Shown here: positions 12,240-23,455 of the stretch, piece by piece
Layout of the letters: each line of letters begins with the position of its first letter
Numbering within the stretch: position 1 is the first letter of the stretch
Assembly: GCA_026929865.2 (NCBI GenBank)
Contig: CM049398.1
Coordinates: forward strand, 21,241,501 to 21,305,500
DNA: 64,000 nt
Reading direction: 5' to 3'
Source of the DNA: Hyperoplus lanceolatus
Taxonomy: Eukaryota; Chordata; Actinopteri; Uranoscopiformes; Ammodytidae
Program-made: the position numbers and the translations under genes
The notes under the pieces: model-generated
Databases searched by the model: none
The model's input: the letters and a program-made list of their open reading frames with translations, nothing else
Told to the model about the DNA's origin: nothing

Positions 12240-13164
12240 TCACTTTGGCACATAAAGACACACGCCAAAACACCTCGGGAAAAAAACACCTACAGGATGT
12301 ATCCGTTTGTTTTACTCACTCTACGTCAGTCTTCATTGTCTGAAGAATAATGCCTGATAAAAGGAAAAAAGGACACACCTGAGGGGTTGAAGGAATCACC
12401 ACCTCTGTTCCTATTCAACACATGAAATAAAACATGTTCCTTCCTGTTGCTGTTGTTCCCTTTATGTCCTCTCCTCTTCTGGCAACACAGCGCTGTTCAA
12501 TAATTTAGTCCTTCAGAAAACAACCTTTTCTAAAATTGTCCACCAATTCTTGTGTGCGTCTGTGCTGGAGCAGGTAAGCCCAGCCGCGCACAGCTCGTCA
12601 CAGCACGCATATGTGTGTGTGTCACCCTATATGAGAGGCAAAGGAGGACACTACAGTGCAATGGGGTCTGAACTGCTTCTACTGCGTGGATTATGTAAGA
12701 AAGAAAATCAGAGAGCATGTTAGGGTGTGTGGGTGTGTGTGTAAGTGTGTGTGTAGACCGGTGGGCTGGATAAAAACAATAAAAAAGTGTGTGTGTCTGT
12801 GTGTGTCATAGCCCTCCCCTTGGGTGTGTATAACGACAGACAGCAGGGAGGGCAGATGCTAACAGCGCTCAGCTCAGCCAGACTCAACCAATCCCGCCAT
12901 ATATACTCTATGGAGGGATGAGGGAGAGAGAGAGGGGTCCATCCGGCCATCTCCCTCTCTTCTGTTTCTATGTAGGCACACTGAATGGCAGCAGCCCACA
13001 GATTACCATGACAACAGTCTAGCTCTGGTTTGAAATTTAACATGCCATTTCAGATGGCCGCATGTGGGCGTCGCATGTTTTAGCCCATTAGCTACAAATC
13101 ATATATACTGAGGATGACATCTACAAGCATGTTGACACTTGTTGGAAAAATTGGGCATTTAGGG

Positions 13165-13195
13165 GGTTCCTCCCAGTTTCATTATGGGAGGAACC
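13165..13195. repeat. Perfect 11-bp inverted repeat with 9-nt loop
   Basis: GGTTCCTCCCA is followed by nine bases and then TGGGAGGAACC. The stem is short and no other pre-miRNA-like feature surrounds it. Nothing assigns it a function. Confidence 0.6.
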
Positions 13196-14439
13196 ATTCC
13201 CCAAGCTCTGCTTCTTTGATTTTTATCATTATTACTTTTCTCTTATTTTTTTTATCTCTCTCTCTCTTGTGAGGTCCTCAACTTCATCAAAGTTCAGTAC
13301 TAAATCAATAAAATAATCCGCAAGTCATTCTTGAGTCCATAAAATATAAAACATATTTAAAAAAATGTACGGTCCAAAACCCAAAGGTATTACATTTACA
13401 TAGCAAGCAAGCAATTCAATATTTTCACTGGAGAGGAATTCTGAAATAGTTGCCTGCCAGTGGCCTTTATTTGACACAGGCTATCTAAAGAGAAATATTC
13501 ATATATTTTTTTAATTTAGCACTTTAATCATAATTTGAAAAAAAGAAGAAAAAAAATCTTAGCTGTTTTCTATTGCTGGAGCTATCTTTGTTCTAAATGC
13601 AGTCTCAAAAGTTGCTCTATTTGTTCGAATAAAATACTTTTAAATGAAAAACTCCAAAGAAGGTTTGAGTTGCAAAGTGGGGTGAAAAAAGTAAAAATGT
13701 GTTCCTGCAAAATGGGAAACATGAGGAAAACAGATACATGGTAACAGAAATCTGATATGGCAATGTTGTTGAACTGATGGAAATAACACTGTGGAAATAC
13801 TCTTTACGTCTTCATATGTTTTTGATCAAAGTCATATCATTATGGTTCTGTAGCAACAGATGGCAGATTTTTTTCCAATTGTCCTTGCATGCACACGCGC
13901 ACACACACAATTTCGGGCAGTTTTCGTGTGTTCGTGTTGGCAACTGTATTACCACATAAAGTTGATGGTCTAACATTGAGAACTGTCAAATTGGTCCTTA
14001 AACCATTCCTAAAGTATGTGCACACAGCCAGCATGCACATACACTCACAGAAACACGCACACAGAAGAAACAGAAAAATCAAGTTACATGACCCGAGCAT
14101 GAAGATGTCAAAACTGCAAATCTGACAAACGGGTAAAAGGGATTGTGTTGAGTGGTTAAGCGGGTTGCCAGAGACTTTTCTAAAATTCAGAGAATATAAT
14201 GTTATAAAATAAACTTATGCAGTTAATCCCTGAAACGTATCCAGTTAATCATGATTTGAGCTGGCTTTTGTCTTATTTTTCTAGACAGCAATACACCGAC
14301 TTTAGGCTCTTTTAGTCCGACAGAGAGCAGACGGTGACAGCGGTAAAATGTCACATAAGGACATTTAAAAAAAAGGTCAAGCTTGTGGCTGGAAACTGAC
14401 CTTTAATCCTAGTTTCCATAGAAACAATTGATGATTTTG

Positions 14440-15889
14440 TATGGAATCAGACGGGTATCAATATTAATGAATGCACAGAGAAGGGTTCACACTTGTATTT
14501 TGTGATTTATATATAAATGACTCTCTTCTCACAAATACATTTCAGTGCACACACAAATGAAAACCGTCATATATAAATGTAAAATAAATCCATCTATAAT
14601 AAAAAGTTTCACTAACACATTTCCGATCCACACACAAATGTGTCTTGTTTTAAATAAATGTAATATAAATCCATAAATATATTAATTTAAAAAAGATTTG
14701 CAATTTTCATCAAACATTTATTTTAATGTTGTTACATTTATATACAAACTGTTACATTTGAATTTACAAAATGCTTTTAATTTGTGAACTTCCTTGCATT
14801 CATGTGTGAATTGGTCTGTATTTGTGTGTGGATTTATGAGACTCCCCTGACGTCGCTGGTTTCACAAATGCGTTTTTTTCAACCAGGAACTAGCTATAGC
14901 CAATCGGATGTCTTCCTTGTTTTCAGCCAATCACATGAGCGCAGTCCCACAGACAAGGGTACGTTTATGCCCAGAGACACAGAACGGTACGGTAGATGGC
15001 AGGACTGAATGACAACGTCAATGCATTATTTTTAAAACTGCCGTGAAGTTGTTTTGCTGCAGTGGACCACGTTTTTGACAACAATTCCAGCATTTCCAGC
15101 GTCCATTTCTCCAAAGAAGAGTTTAGTAACTTTGGCTAGAAGGCTGCTGGCTTTGCAGAGCGGCTATGTCTAGCTGATACCTGCTGGAGCTGCCTTACTT
15201 TACTTCAGACTTCACCGACCCCGTGCTGATTGCCGATCATGTAAGTCACTTATCAGCTTAGCTGTACATTACATTTTACTGTCTTATTAGCTTTAGTTAT
15301 GCTACTACAGTGTAGTTCACTTGTGGGTGTTGCTAACATTTAGCCCTAGGCCCAGTGTTTGAAGCTAACGTAGCTAACGTTGTTATCATAGTAGCCTACT
15401 ACTGAATGTTTATTTTTAGCAGGTCATGCTAGCTACCTTGATGACAATCACACAACATATGGCCACTAAATTAAGAATTATATTATACCCTAACAGAATA
15501 TCTCTGTATTACAGCATTACAGACAGCCTACGCCAGAGTGAATGCTAGTGTTGAGGGCTAATGCGACATTGTGCCTGAACCTCTCATCTCTAGCCTGGAC
15601 ACTGGAGGACAGACGATGTGACCTACACCTGCAGTAGTTAAAGAACCATGGAGAAGAAAAGGAACAGAGGTATGATGAAGAATCTACTCATGCTAATGTA
15701 GTTAAAGATATCCTAAACTGCATAGAACTCTTTGTATATTCTATTTGATTGTTTAACTTAATAAGCTTATTAGGTGAACAAGCACCCTGCAATTTATTCT
15801 TCTCATAAGGACTGTTTTCTTCAGTGTCATCATTGTAAATATATTCAATTTCTTCTTAAAAGCAGACAAGGTTTTACTCAAAGACATCT
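14440..15889 (+). repeat. Left arm of the long inverted repeat, with gene-start structure
   Basis: The outer third has several dispersed copies of ACACAAATG and TTATATATAAATG-like words. Further in, a non-coding-looking exon ends at GATCAT|GTAAGT (donor at 15241). A second exon lies at 15594-15669 (acceptor CATCTCTAG, donor GTATGA at 15670). It contains an ATG at 15648 in a strong context (AACCATGG) and encodes MEKKRNR before the splice. The 75-codon frame at 14784-15008 is duplicated in the other arm but looks like upstream sequence. This is a promoter-and-first-exons arrangement pointing inward. Confidence 0.65.
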
Positions 15890-15903
15890 CAAAGTGCATC
15901 TTC

Positions 15904-16144
15904 ACAATATCACAAAAGTATTCATACCCCTTAGACCTTTCCACATGGATAAATCACACATACATTTATTTTATTGGGATTTCATGTAATAAACCAACAC
16001 AGCATTGCTTATAATTGTGATGTGGAATCAAAATGATACATAGTTTTACATTTTTTTTTTATAAAAATTATAAATAAAAAAAATGAAAAGTGTGGCTTGT
16101 AAAATAAATTCAAGTGGTATGAATACTTTTTTGCAACCTACTGT
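15904..16144. mobile_element. Tc1-like non-autonomous element
   Basis: AAAAGTATTCATACC at 15914-15928 is mirrored by GGTATGAATACTTTT at 16116-16130. The right end reads GCAACCTACTG followed by TA. The interior (CCTTTCCACATGG..., TTTATTGGGATTTCATGT) matches the very common fish Tc1-derived miniature element I know. The left terminus is eroded. It sits exactly where the left arm stops matching the right one. Confidence 0.75.
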
Positions 16145-16238
16145 AGATCATTTGACAACAGTTAGCCAGGCCTGTGTGTGTGTGTTAACCATAAGCAAAC
16201 CTTTACCTATTTTCTGTCACTGTGCTTTTGTGTTGCAG

Positions 16239-16325
16239 TTATCAAGAACTGGACGAGAAAGGACAAAGTGTTTTTGTGGAAGTGTCCTGCTCAAAGACCT
16301 ACTGACTTCAAACTCTTTAAATAAA
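16239..16325 (+). other. Terminal-exon-like segment with polyadenylation signal
   Basis: A good acceptor (TTTGTGTTGCAG) precedes a short frame (YQELDEKGQSVFVEVSC..., then a stop at the TGA of CTACTGAC). AATAAA follows at 16320-16325. Its position between the arms suggests the last exon of a transcript started in the left arm. I do not recognise the peptide. Confidence 0.35.
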
Positions 16326-16478
16326 GCCTCACATATTTTAATTCAACGCTGTGTGCATGTGTATTTATGAATTTTAAAATAATTATTTTAATTATAATAT
16401 AATTGAAGTGTAATAAATGATGAAGCATTTTCAAATAGTAGATACAGTATTATTGAAGAAAGATGGATATTGAGTTAT

Positions 16479-16777
16479 CTAGTAAGCTGCTTTCCCTCTC
16501 AAAGGCAGGGTTCCATAATGTTCCCTATATATACGTAGAGCAGCTTCTAAGGCATAAGGGTTGAGAAACATTTGGTTCAAGGCCTTGAAGAAGTGTCCTG
16601 CACTTTGGAGGCTCCTGAAGCACCTCGTTCCTGACCTGGAGAAAGTATTATTGTACAGGGACATGCACTAGTACAGCAAAAATGTTTTTCATAGTAAAAG
16701 TAATTTAGTTTATGGTCCTTCAGCCAAGGTAGGCCATCACAGAATATAGATAAAGAGATTTGAGAGGTATAATACAT
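16479..16777 (-). other. Unrecognised minus-strand frames in the centre of the foldback element
   Basis: Two overlapping frames are present: a 61-codon one ending at 16479 and a 66-codon one at 16577-16777. They read through a central region that could be exonic for a transcript from the right arm. The residues SAGHFFKALNQMFLNPYALEAAL look protein-like rather than low-complexity. I cannot assign a family. The two frames are out of phase. Confidence 0.25.
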
Positions 16778-16942
16778 TTATTATTTACTGCACACCAATG
16801 TTACAAACTGCAACATACAATTTCAAATACTGTCGTCACCTGGCACTCCACGGGAACACCTGGAAGTACAATATGTTGTTTGTTAATTGTTTATTGGGCA
16901 TTTATTGTACATACACTATAAGATTAGCATATGTATTCATAG

Positions 16943-17030
16943 GGCAAGGCAAGGCAAGTTTATTTCTATAGCACAATTCAGACACAAGGCCACTCAAAGT
17001 GCTTTACAGGGGCAAGATTAGAATACATAA
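16943..17030 (-). mobile_element. LINE 3' tail, complement of the tail at 21481-21545
   Basis: GGCAAGGCAAGGCAAGTTTA followed by the complement of CTATATAAATA and of CACTTTGAGTGGCCTTGTGT is the same 3' end as the L2/CR1-like LINE at 20850-21545. The copy is severely 5'-truncated. Confidence 0.8.
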
Positions 17031-17069
17031 AACACATTATAAAACATTTAATTATAATAATTAATTTAT

Positions 17070-17270
17070 AATAATTGATAGGTTTTATATAGCGCTTTAT
17101 TGCCTAGGCAGTCAAAGACGCTTTACAGGGTTCCTGGTTCAATTTGTCCACACACAGTCATACCGGTGGTGGTAAACTACGAGAGTAGTCACAGCTGCCC
17201 TGGGGCAGACTGACGGAAGCGTGGCCGCCATTCAGCGCCAACGGCCCCTCAGACCACCACCTCAACATAA
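17070..17270. mobile_element. Fish interspersed repeat (unclassified)
   Basis: TTATATAGCGCTTTATTGCC, ACGCTTTACAGGGTT, GCTGCCCTGGGGCAGACTGA and CGGCCCCTCAGACCACCACC are words I recognise from a very abundant teleost repeat. Boundaries are approximate and I see no TIRs or duplication. Confidence 0.5.
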
Positions 17271-17504
17271 GTACATAAGTACCTGATCTGCATCCAAAGT
17301 ATGAAAATGAGACAACCAGTGGACACTCCTGGACAACACCTTGAAGACTTCCAAGTTGGAGGTCTGGTACAGTGGGCTGAGCTTCAAGATGTCTTTGAGT
17401 AAAACCTTGTTTCTGCTTTTAAGAAGAAATTGAATATATTTACAATGATGACACTGAAGAAAACAGTCCTTATGAGAAGAATAAATTGCAGGGTGCTTGT
17501 TCAC
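17262..17504 (-). pseudogene. Transposon-type reading frame at the inner end of the right arm
   Basis: An 80-codon frame includes CHHCKYIQFLLKSRNKVLLK and LSPLYQTSNLEVFKVLS. The LSPLYQTSNLEVF segment resembles a motif I recall from multi-copy uncharacterised fish and invertebrate proteins of transposon origin. The recall is weak. The frame starts inside the arm and continues past its inner edge. The left-arm copy loses the frame by a 2-nt deletion (AGCAGACAAGG versus AGCAGAAACAAGG). Confidence 0.35.
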
Positions 17505-18833
17505 CTAATAAGCTTATTAAGTGAAACAATCAAATAGAATATACAGAGAGTTCTATGCAGTTTAGGATATCTTTAACTACATTAGCATGAGTAGATTCTT
17601 CATCATACCTCTGTTCCTTTTCTTCTCCATGGTTCTTTAACTACTGCAGGTGTAGGTCACATCGTCTGTCCTCCAGTGTCCAGGCTAGAGATGAGAGGTT
17701 CAGGCTCAATGTCGCATTAGCCCTCAACACTAGCATTCACTCTGGCGTAGGCTGTCTGTAATGATGTAATACAGAGATATTCTGTTAGGGTATAATATAA
17801 TTCTTAATTCAGTGGCCATATTTTGTGTGATTGTCATCAAGGTAGCTAGCATGACCTGCTAAAAATAAACATTCGGTAGAAGGCTACTATGATAACAACG
17901 TTAGCTACGTTAGCTTCAAACTGGGCTGGGGCTAAATGTTAGTGACACACAAGTGAACTACACTGTAGTAGCATAACTAAAGCTAATGAGACAGTAAAAT
18001 GTAATGTACAGCTAAGCTGATAAGTGACTTACATGATCGGCAATCAGCACGGGGTCGGTGAAGTCTGAAGTAAAGTAAGGCAGCTCCAGCAGGCATCAGC
18101 TAGACATAGCCGCTCTGCAAAGCCAGCAGCCTTCTAGCCAAAGTTACTAAACTCTTCTTTGGAGAAATGGACGCTGGAAATGCTGGAATTGTTGTCAAAA
18201 ACGTGGTCCACTGCAGCAAAACAACTTCACGGCAGTTTTAAAAATAATGCATTGACGTTGTCATTCAGTCCTGCCATCTACCATACCGTTCTGTGTCTCT
18301 GGGCATAAACGTACCCTTGTCTGTGGGACTGCGCTCATGTGATTGGCTGAAAACAAGGAAGACATCCGATTGGCTATAGCTAGTTCCTGGTTGAAAAAAA
18401 CGCATTTGTGAAACCAGCGACGTCAGGGGAGTCTCATAAATCCACACACAAATACAGACCAATTCACACATGAATGCAAGGAAGTTCACAAATTAAAAGC
18501 ATTTTGTAAATTCAAATGTAACAGTTTGTATATAAATGTAACAACATTAAAATAAATGTTTGATGAAAATTGCAAATCTTTTTTAAATTAATATATTTAT
18601 GGATTTATATTACATTTATTTAAAACAAGACACATTTGTGTGTGGATCGGAAATGTGTTTGTGAAACTTTTTATTATAGATGGATTTATTTTACATTTAT
18701 ATATGACGGTTTTCATTTGTGTGTGCACTGAAATGTATTTGTGAGAAGAGAGTCATTTATATATAAATCACAAAATACAAGTGTGAACCCTTCTCTGTTC
18801 ATTCATTAATATTGATACCCGTCTGATTCCATA
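17387..18833 (-). repeat. Right arm of the long inverted repeat, with the same gene-start structure
   Basis: This is the minus-strand counterpart of the left arm. The same donor appears at plus-strand ACTTAC (18027-18032), and the same MEKKRNR exon lies near 17600-17680. Transcripts started in the two arms would converge. Single-base differences from the left arm (for example CAGCATTA versus CATCATTA) show that the arms have diverged. Confidence 0.65.
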
Positions 18834-19238
18834 GTTTTGAAGGTCTGCTGACAGAGATCAGAGAAGACAATCTCCCAGGCATGTTCAGACCACAGACTTT
18901 AACCAACTCTAACAGAAAGAGACGGGGGCAAATGGATTTGTGCCACAGTATCAGCACTGACTAAAAATGTTCCTGAGGTCTGAAGCTTTTAAACTGAGTA
19001 AAGAATAAACAGGGATCATTGACCTCCTTCCTTTATATCTACATCTCCATGTTTGTGTTTTCATTTCGTCATTTCATTTAATTCTGATCTTTTTTCTCTA
19101 TATACCTATAAACAAGTGGACGTTATGCTTTAAGCTACATGAGAGCACACAAGTCTCAACCATTATGTGACCAGTTCCCACAGCAACTATAGGGAGCTCA
19201 CATCCTCAGCATTTCCTGTTTAGTTATGGACAAATGCA

Positions 19239-19240
<2 letters not shown>

Positions 19241-19322
<82 letters not shown>
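19241..19322. repeat. (GT)n microsatellite, about 82 bp
   Basis: An uninterrupted GT run in intron 1. Confidence 0.95.
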
Positions 19323-19326
<4 letters not shown>

Positions 19327-19395
19327 CAGATACAACAATGACCATGAGCCAGGCTCTGCACATCAGACATCACTCATGATAAGACAAATTGAAGA

Positions 19396-19411
19396 CAGAA
19401 AGAAAGAAAGC

Positions 19412-19495
<84 letters not shown>
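19396..19495. repeat. (GAAA)n tetranucleotide array, about 100 bp
   Basis: About 24 units with one GCAA interruption, followed by a short (ACAG)n tract. It forms a polypurine strand about 100 nt long. Confidence 0.95.
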
Positions 19496-19853
19496 CACAG
19501 ACAGACAGACAGACAGAAAGACACACACACACACAGAAAGTGGCAGATACACATTTTTATGGCCGATCATGAGTGGGCTGAATTCGCCGACGTGGTTAAA
19601 CCTCGTGTTTCCTCCCCACCCTGCACAGTAATGTATTCGCGGTTTAATTCTCGGCAGCCCCGCCCTGTCTGTGTCTGTCAGCAGTGCAAAGCCCTTCTAA
19701 GTGACAGCTGATGTGACATCTGTATCACAGCTCTGAGACATTATCGGCCCACAAAAAAACTGAGTCAGTGTGGAGGGAGTTTATAGATAAACATGTATGA
19801 GGACTGATGACACCTGGCAGCAGACCCACTGGTCCCCAGGTGTGATTGCGCAT

Positions 19854-19855
<2 letters not shown>

Positions 19856-19938
<83 letters not shown>

Positions 19939-19945
19939 TGCGTGG
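19856..19945. repeat. (TG)n then (CGTG)n compound microsatellite
   Basis: A TG run passes into six CGTG units at its 3' end. Confidence 0.95.
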
Positions 19946-20051
19946 AAAGAGAGGGTAACCTTGGGAGAGGTGACGCTTGACTGCCCACAGAAATCAAAAC
20001 AGATTTCCCATCACACACCTGTGCATGCATCCAGAGCTTTTACCCTGTAAG

Positions 20052-20162
<111 letters not shown>

Positions 20163-20298
20163 TTTGTTATTGTGAAGCAGGAGTGTGGAGCTCCATGTCA
20201 ATGCTGGGAAAGAGGATAATGACAGACGATTCCAGGAAAAAAAGATGATTTCCCACAGGTACCAGCAACATGGGAGGTCACATTCACTGCATTTGAAT

Positions 20299-20299
<1 letters not shown>

Positions 20300-20367
<68 letters not shown>
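20300..20367. repeat. (CT)n microsatellite
   Basis: About 34 CT units ending in TTTCTTTC. Confidence 0.95.
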
Positions 20368-20373
<6 letters not shown>

Positions 20374-20816
20374 CAATTTTCTGTCTCAAAGGAACATCTC
20401 ACCCTGTCTAACCCTGTCTCCAACTGTCCATCTATTCTCACAATAACATTATAAACATGCTTGAATACTATAAAATGATGTGCATTGAGATCATCAGAAG
20501 TGCCAATCGATCACTTAATGTTGTGTTGTATGTTGGATGCATGTTTGACTGTATCTACATCAAGGTAAAAGAAATAAACAGTATCCACAAGGGGGCGGTA
20601 ATCCTGATGAACATCGTTAAAGCATTCAACTGTTTTTGTTCATCCAACAGCCATGTGATATGACACATTATGAGACCCAGTATATTGGGATGAGTTCAGA
20701 AAAAGACACAAGATAACTTAATGACTAGGTTTGAGTTATTTCCCAATTGTCTTCAGGTCAGATGAGACAGGCATAAAGAGTTTAATAAGCAAAGTAATTA
20801 GCGACAACAGAGCTGT

Positions 20817-20818
<2 letters not shown>

Positions 20819-20852
<34 letters not shown>
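20819..20852. repeat. (GT)n microsatellite at the 5' edge of a LINE
   Basis: Sixteen GT units directly precede the LINE reading frame. Confidence 0.9.
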
Positions 20853-21661
<809 letters not shown>

Positions 21662-21983
21662 ACAGAGAGAATCGCACAGGTAACCAGATCTTCTTGCTCT
21701 CCAAATACGCCCTCATGGGTTGGCGTGGATTTGTGTGTGTGTGTGTATGTCTGTCTGTCTGTGTGCGTGTTTGTCTGTGTGTGTGTAAGTGAGGGGGAGA
21801 GAGAATGTGAGAAAGACAGAGAGAGAGAGGGAGAGTGTGAGGGAGAGAGAGAGAGAGCGCTGGTAAAATAGCCTTTGTCCCCGAGAGGTGAGGCTGATGC
21901 AAGGACACGATTGCCGCTTGGGCTAATATACACGTGCACAAACACACACATATATTGAAGGCACCCTAGAAGAAAACACACAT

Positions 21984-21987
<4 letters not shown>

Positions 21988-22055
<68 letters not shown>
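21988..22055. repeat. (CA)n microsatellite
   Basis: About 33 CA units. Confidence 0.95.
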
Positions 22056-22059
<4 letters not shown>

Positions 22060-22191
22060 ACACATGAGATGATCGGATATATATCTACGAAGCAACAAAC
22101 AAAACTGACGGAAGGGGAACTCCCAAGATTTAGGTATGCACTTTGAAAAAACAAAAGGCCATAAAATTATCAGTCAAATATTGTAAGGATA

Positions 22192-22386
22192 GGGGCGCTC
22201 CGGTGGTGTAGTGGAAAGAGTGCGTACCATATTGGCTCGGGCCTACATTGCAGTGGTCGCGGGTTCAAATTCGACCCGTGGACCTTTACTGCAGGTCATC
22301 CCCCCTTTCTCTCGGTCTCTCCATTTCAACACTGTACTGTCTAATAAAGCTTAAAAATGCCAAAAAATTATATAAAAAAAATATAT
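22192..22386 (+). mobile_element. tRNA-headed SINE with 14-bp target duplication
   Basis: The head contains a polymerase III A box (TGGTGTAGTGG, 22204-22214) and a B box (GGTTCAAATTC, 22262-22272) spaced as in a tRNA. A body follows (ACTGCAGGTCATCCCCCCTT) and an AT-rich tail with AATAAAG and poly-A. The duplication ATATTGTAAGGATA occurs at 22178-22191 and 22387-22400 without mismatch. The perfect flanking repeat implies a recent LINE-assisted insertion. I cannot name the SINE family. Confidence 0.9.
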
Positions 22387-22932
22387 ATATTGTAAGGATA
22401 AATAACTTGTTTTTTTAAATCTTTGACTGTGAACACTGATTTCTCTTCTTTTTTTCAAATTTCATAAGTGTGCCTTTTAGAAGTCAAATGGGGGGGGGGC
22501 TGCTTAAAGGGACAGAAATAGTTTCTACAACAATACATAATATAGTACATCATAACTTTGTAAGTTACAAACAATAAGTTTTCATCTTCACAGGAACCTT
22601 GGCTACGTTCCAATACCCATACTTTCTGCTGTTAAGCATGGTAAAAAAGATTTAGGATGTCCCATTTCTTGTGGTAAGTTTTAGTATGCTTAAAAATACT
22701 CGGTTGTCTACTACATCCGGCCGAGATTTTTAGTGTTGAAATCAGCATGCTATTTGGGACGATTCTGACCCACAATCCAGTGCGCACCGGAAGTGATGTC
22801 ACATTGACGGAGCATCCGTATGAAAACAACTAGGGATGCGACGGATATAAAAGCAAGAGGCAAGATTAAGGCGCAATGTTATGATGAAATCCAGAAAAAT
22901 TTGTCCTAATTGAATGCCTACAGCATGCTAAC

Positions 22933-23172
22933 GAGGGGTGTGAACTTTAACAAACATTTCTAAATGGTTACACCACAATTTTTTTTTCGTGTAAACGGTT
23001 AACTGTGACGTCATTGTCGCCGTGCGCCCACTGTCTGAAGCGCTGGTCTTTTAGGCGCCATGCACACACACACACAAGCGTTTGTTCGCCGGTAAACACA
23101 CAGGGTAACTTTAATTTTTAGGTTATCTTTCATCACTCGTGGGCTGTCACTCAAGCCCGAGCACGGCGACTC

Positions 23173-23215
<43 letters not shown>

Positions 23216-23455
23216 ACACCTGCATGTGTCTGCAGCGCTGATACGCACACTCACACACATACACCGAGGGACAGACAAATTCGGCAGACTAGCTTTTCAT
23301 CATCCCCAAATAGTTTATTTGTAATGTAAATGAATAAATGCGTGTCTCCAGAACATATTTAAACTTTATTTGAAAAAATAAATAAAAAAGTTTTTTAGTT
23401 TATTGATTTTTCCTAAACGGTTATGATTTGCTAACCGGTTACGTGCACACCCCTA
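22933..23455. mobile_element. hAT-type miniature element with perfect 8-bp duplication
   Basis: The duplication ATGCTAAC flanks the element at 22925-22932 and 23456-23463. The ends read GAGGGGTGTGAAC and GTGCACACCCCTA, an inverted repeat. The paired inner segments GTAAACGGTTAAC and CTAACCGGTTACG extend the symmetry. It carries a (GT)n run at 23175-23213 and no transposase. It interrupts an older fish repeat beginning near 22598 (CTACGTTCCAATACCCATAC). Confidence 0.85.
23175..23213. repeat. (GT)n microsatellite inside the hAT element
   Basis: About 19 GT units within the 22933-23455 element. Confidence 0.9.

Larger units (their letters stand above)
14440..18833. mobile_element. Foldback-like element with 1.45-kb inverted repeat arms
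   Basis: Positions 14440-15889 and the complement of 17387-18833 are nearly identical over about 1.45 kb, differing by scattered substitutions and small indels. The element starts TATGGAATCAGACGGG and its far end reads CCCGTCTGATTCCATA. The pentamer TTTTG lies on both sides (14435-14439 and 18835-18839, with one extra G on the right). This is a possible but weak target duplication. The 1.5-kb centre holds a Tc1-like insertion, a terminal-exon-like segment, a LINE tail and another fish repeat. It could be a DNA transposon with long TIRs or an inverted genomic duplication. The superfamily is unassigned. Confidence 0.7.

Noticed and set aside
17387..18833. Possibility that the long inverted repeat is purely an assembly artefact
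   Set aside because: Not fully excluded, but the arms differ at many scattered bases and small indels, which a duplicated contig would not show.
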